From Scylla paramamosain (Eukaryota; Arthropoda; Malacostraca; Decapoda; Portunidae), in NCBI RefSeq assembly GCF_035594125.1, contig NC_087178.1, positions 8,106,001-8,170,000 of the forward strand: a stretch of DNA of 64,000 bases, in the 5' to 3' direction. Shown piece after piece: positions 58,950 through 64,000 of this stretch. The notes under the pieces were generated by a model. The model searched no databases. It was not told the origin of the DNA and worked only from the letters and a program-made list of their open reading frames with translations. Positions within the stretch are counted from its first letter, which is position 1; each line of letters starts with the position of its first letter. A program made the position numbers and the translations under genes.

Positions 58950-60007
58950 GTTATAGTCGTTGTTAATCATCCCGTGCTGTACTACCGCTGTTTTAAATCC
59001 GGTTTAGCTTGTTCGGGAGGATGACTTCACTTAACGCCGCTTCTGTGATGTTTCTCTCTCTTATTGTTCTCTTTTCTTTTCTCTTTCCTTCTCTTTTTTC
59101 TTAAATAAGTTGGATATTACATGCTGGAGCTTCTTGCGATGTAACACGGCCTCTGAAACCCATAGTGCAGAAGGAAATGAGTGTTGCTACTGCATCAACA
59201 CAAAGGCTGATAATAAGTGGCGACGATGTTGTAGAATTATTAGTCAAACACGTGATCTCGAAAGACAGTTCAGTATAGTCCTGAGTCATTTGCAATGGTT
59301 ATTTAGCCAAGCAGCTCGTGTACTGAAACCTCGTGAAGCAGGGAACACTGAAATCCAACTCATTAAAAAAAAAAAAAAAAAGCCAATGTGTAGTAAACCA
59401 TATCGTGTGTGTGTGTGTGTGTGTGTGTCCACTGCAGCTTCCCTTCATCTGACCTGTCACGCCTGATGGAAGGAGGTGAGGTCTTTCCAAACAATGTTAA
59501 AACTCCGTACGTATATTATTTTCTTACAAACATTAACCTACATTACGAACATTAGATAGGTAATTATGTAGCGAAGGGAGTCCATAGAAAGTGACCCCAA
59601 TGGAGTCAGAAGGGAAGGAGAGCAAGCAGTCGGGGAAAAGACGGAATGACTTATACGATTTTCTGCTCTGTATTCTGAAACACTTCGGTAATGCATCTCG
59701 ACTAATTTCAAAAGGCTTTAGTTGAAGTTATGCCGATTTTCGGAGATGTTTTTTTTTTTTTCATGATTCTGATTAGAGTAGTAAGGCTTTTACAATATCA
59801 ATAAGAAAAAAAAAATACCCATGAGAACCTGGCTAATCATATCAGTGGCCTTTGAAAATAGTAGTGATAAAAGAGCAAAGCGTTCAGGAATATAGAAGAG
59901 CTCTGGCCAAGGACAATAGATCTGTAAAAGATCCACTGAAGGCGCCAGTTAAGAAGACATTCCAACAGCTTAGTATATGGTACTTATAAGCCGAGCAGCT
60001 CAATACA
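58950..60007. other. Convergent region tubulin / trypsin
   Basis: Apart from MITE copy 6 and a GT array near 59405-59428 I see nothing in this stretch. The frame at 59110-59466 is not recognised and contains the GT and poly-A repeats. A clear poly(A) signal for the protease was not found. Confidence 0.55.
59670..59893 (-). mobile_element. MITE copy 6 (220-bp family)
   Basis: It begins tattctgaaacacttcggta and ends agcaaagcgttcaggaatat, with tggcctttgaaaatagtagt inside. It is a near full-length copy 115 bp beyond the protease stop codon. Confidence 0.85.

Positions 60008-64000
<3,993 letters not shown>

Overview
The window is animal nuclear DNA with intron-rich genes and very dense dinucleotide microsatellites (CT/GA, AT and GT arrays, many of 70 to 170 bp). 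It also carries a jockey-type LINE family, MITEs and LINE 3' tails. Together these suggest an arthropod, most likely a decapod crustacean such as a crab or shrimp. The species cannot be named from the sequence alone. No bacterial operons, CRISPR arrays, rRNA or recognisable tRNA genes were seen.

Layout from left to right. 1-4.6 kb holds no gene I can support. 4696-20845 (minus) is a complete 17-exon HSP110/HSPA4 (Hsc70Cb) gene of 836 aa with an 8.1 kb first intron. 20.8-23.4 kb is a divergent intergenic region with candidate heat-shock elements on one side and a cluster of four CCAAT boxes on the other. 23422-29835 (plus) is a complete 13-exon PLK4/SAK centriole-duplication kinase of about 1127 aa. 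33276-38093 (minus) is a BTB/POZ-BEN protein of 543 aa whose ATG appears to be split by intron 1. 39910-51139 (plus) encodes an unrecognised protein of about 1961 aa. It has a huge Ser/Thr-rich first coding exon and a cysteine-rich C-terminus (a CXC-like cluster followed by zinc-ribbon-like cysteine pairs), and a degenerate LINE sits in one of its introns. 52350-58332 (plus) is a complete 7-exon divergent beta-tubulin of 449 aa. 60008-64000 (minus) is a trypsin-like serine protease that runs off the right edge.

The genes form two divergent pairs (HSP110/PLK4 and BTB-BEN/CXC protein) and two convergent ends (PLK4/BTB-BEN and tubulin/trypsin). They are ordinary single-copy genes that happen to be neighbours. 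PLK4 and tubulin both act in microtubule and centriole biology, but nothing in the sequence shows co-regulation. All exon models were derived by hand. Each joins in frame with GT-AG borders, apart from one GC-AG intron in the tubulin, and this continuity is the main support for them.

The accessory content is mobile-element debris. A ~220 bp inverted-repeat MITE family has about eleven copies in 52.4-63.9 kb and one fragment at 1.9 kb. There is one pogo/Tigger-like MITE, one hAT MITE with its 8 bp duplication, two copies of the same LINE, several solo LINE 3' ends, and several local tandem duplications that have copied splice sites. The best candidate for something undescribed is the ~1961 aa cysteine-rich protein. 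The MITE cluster and the splice-site duplications are next.
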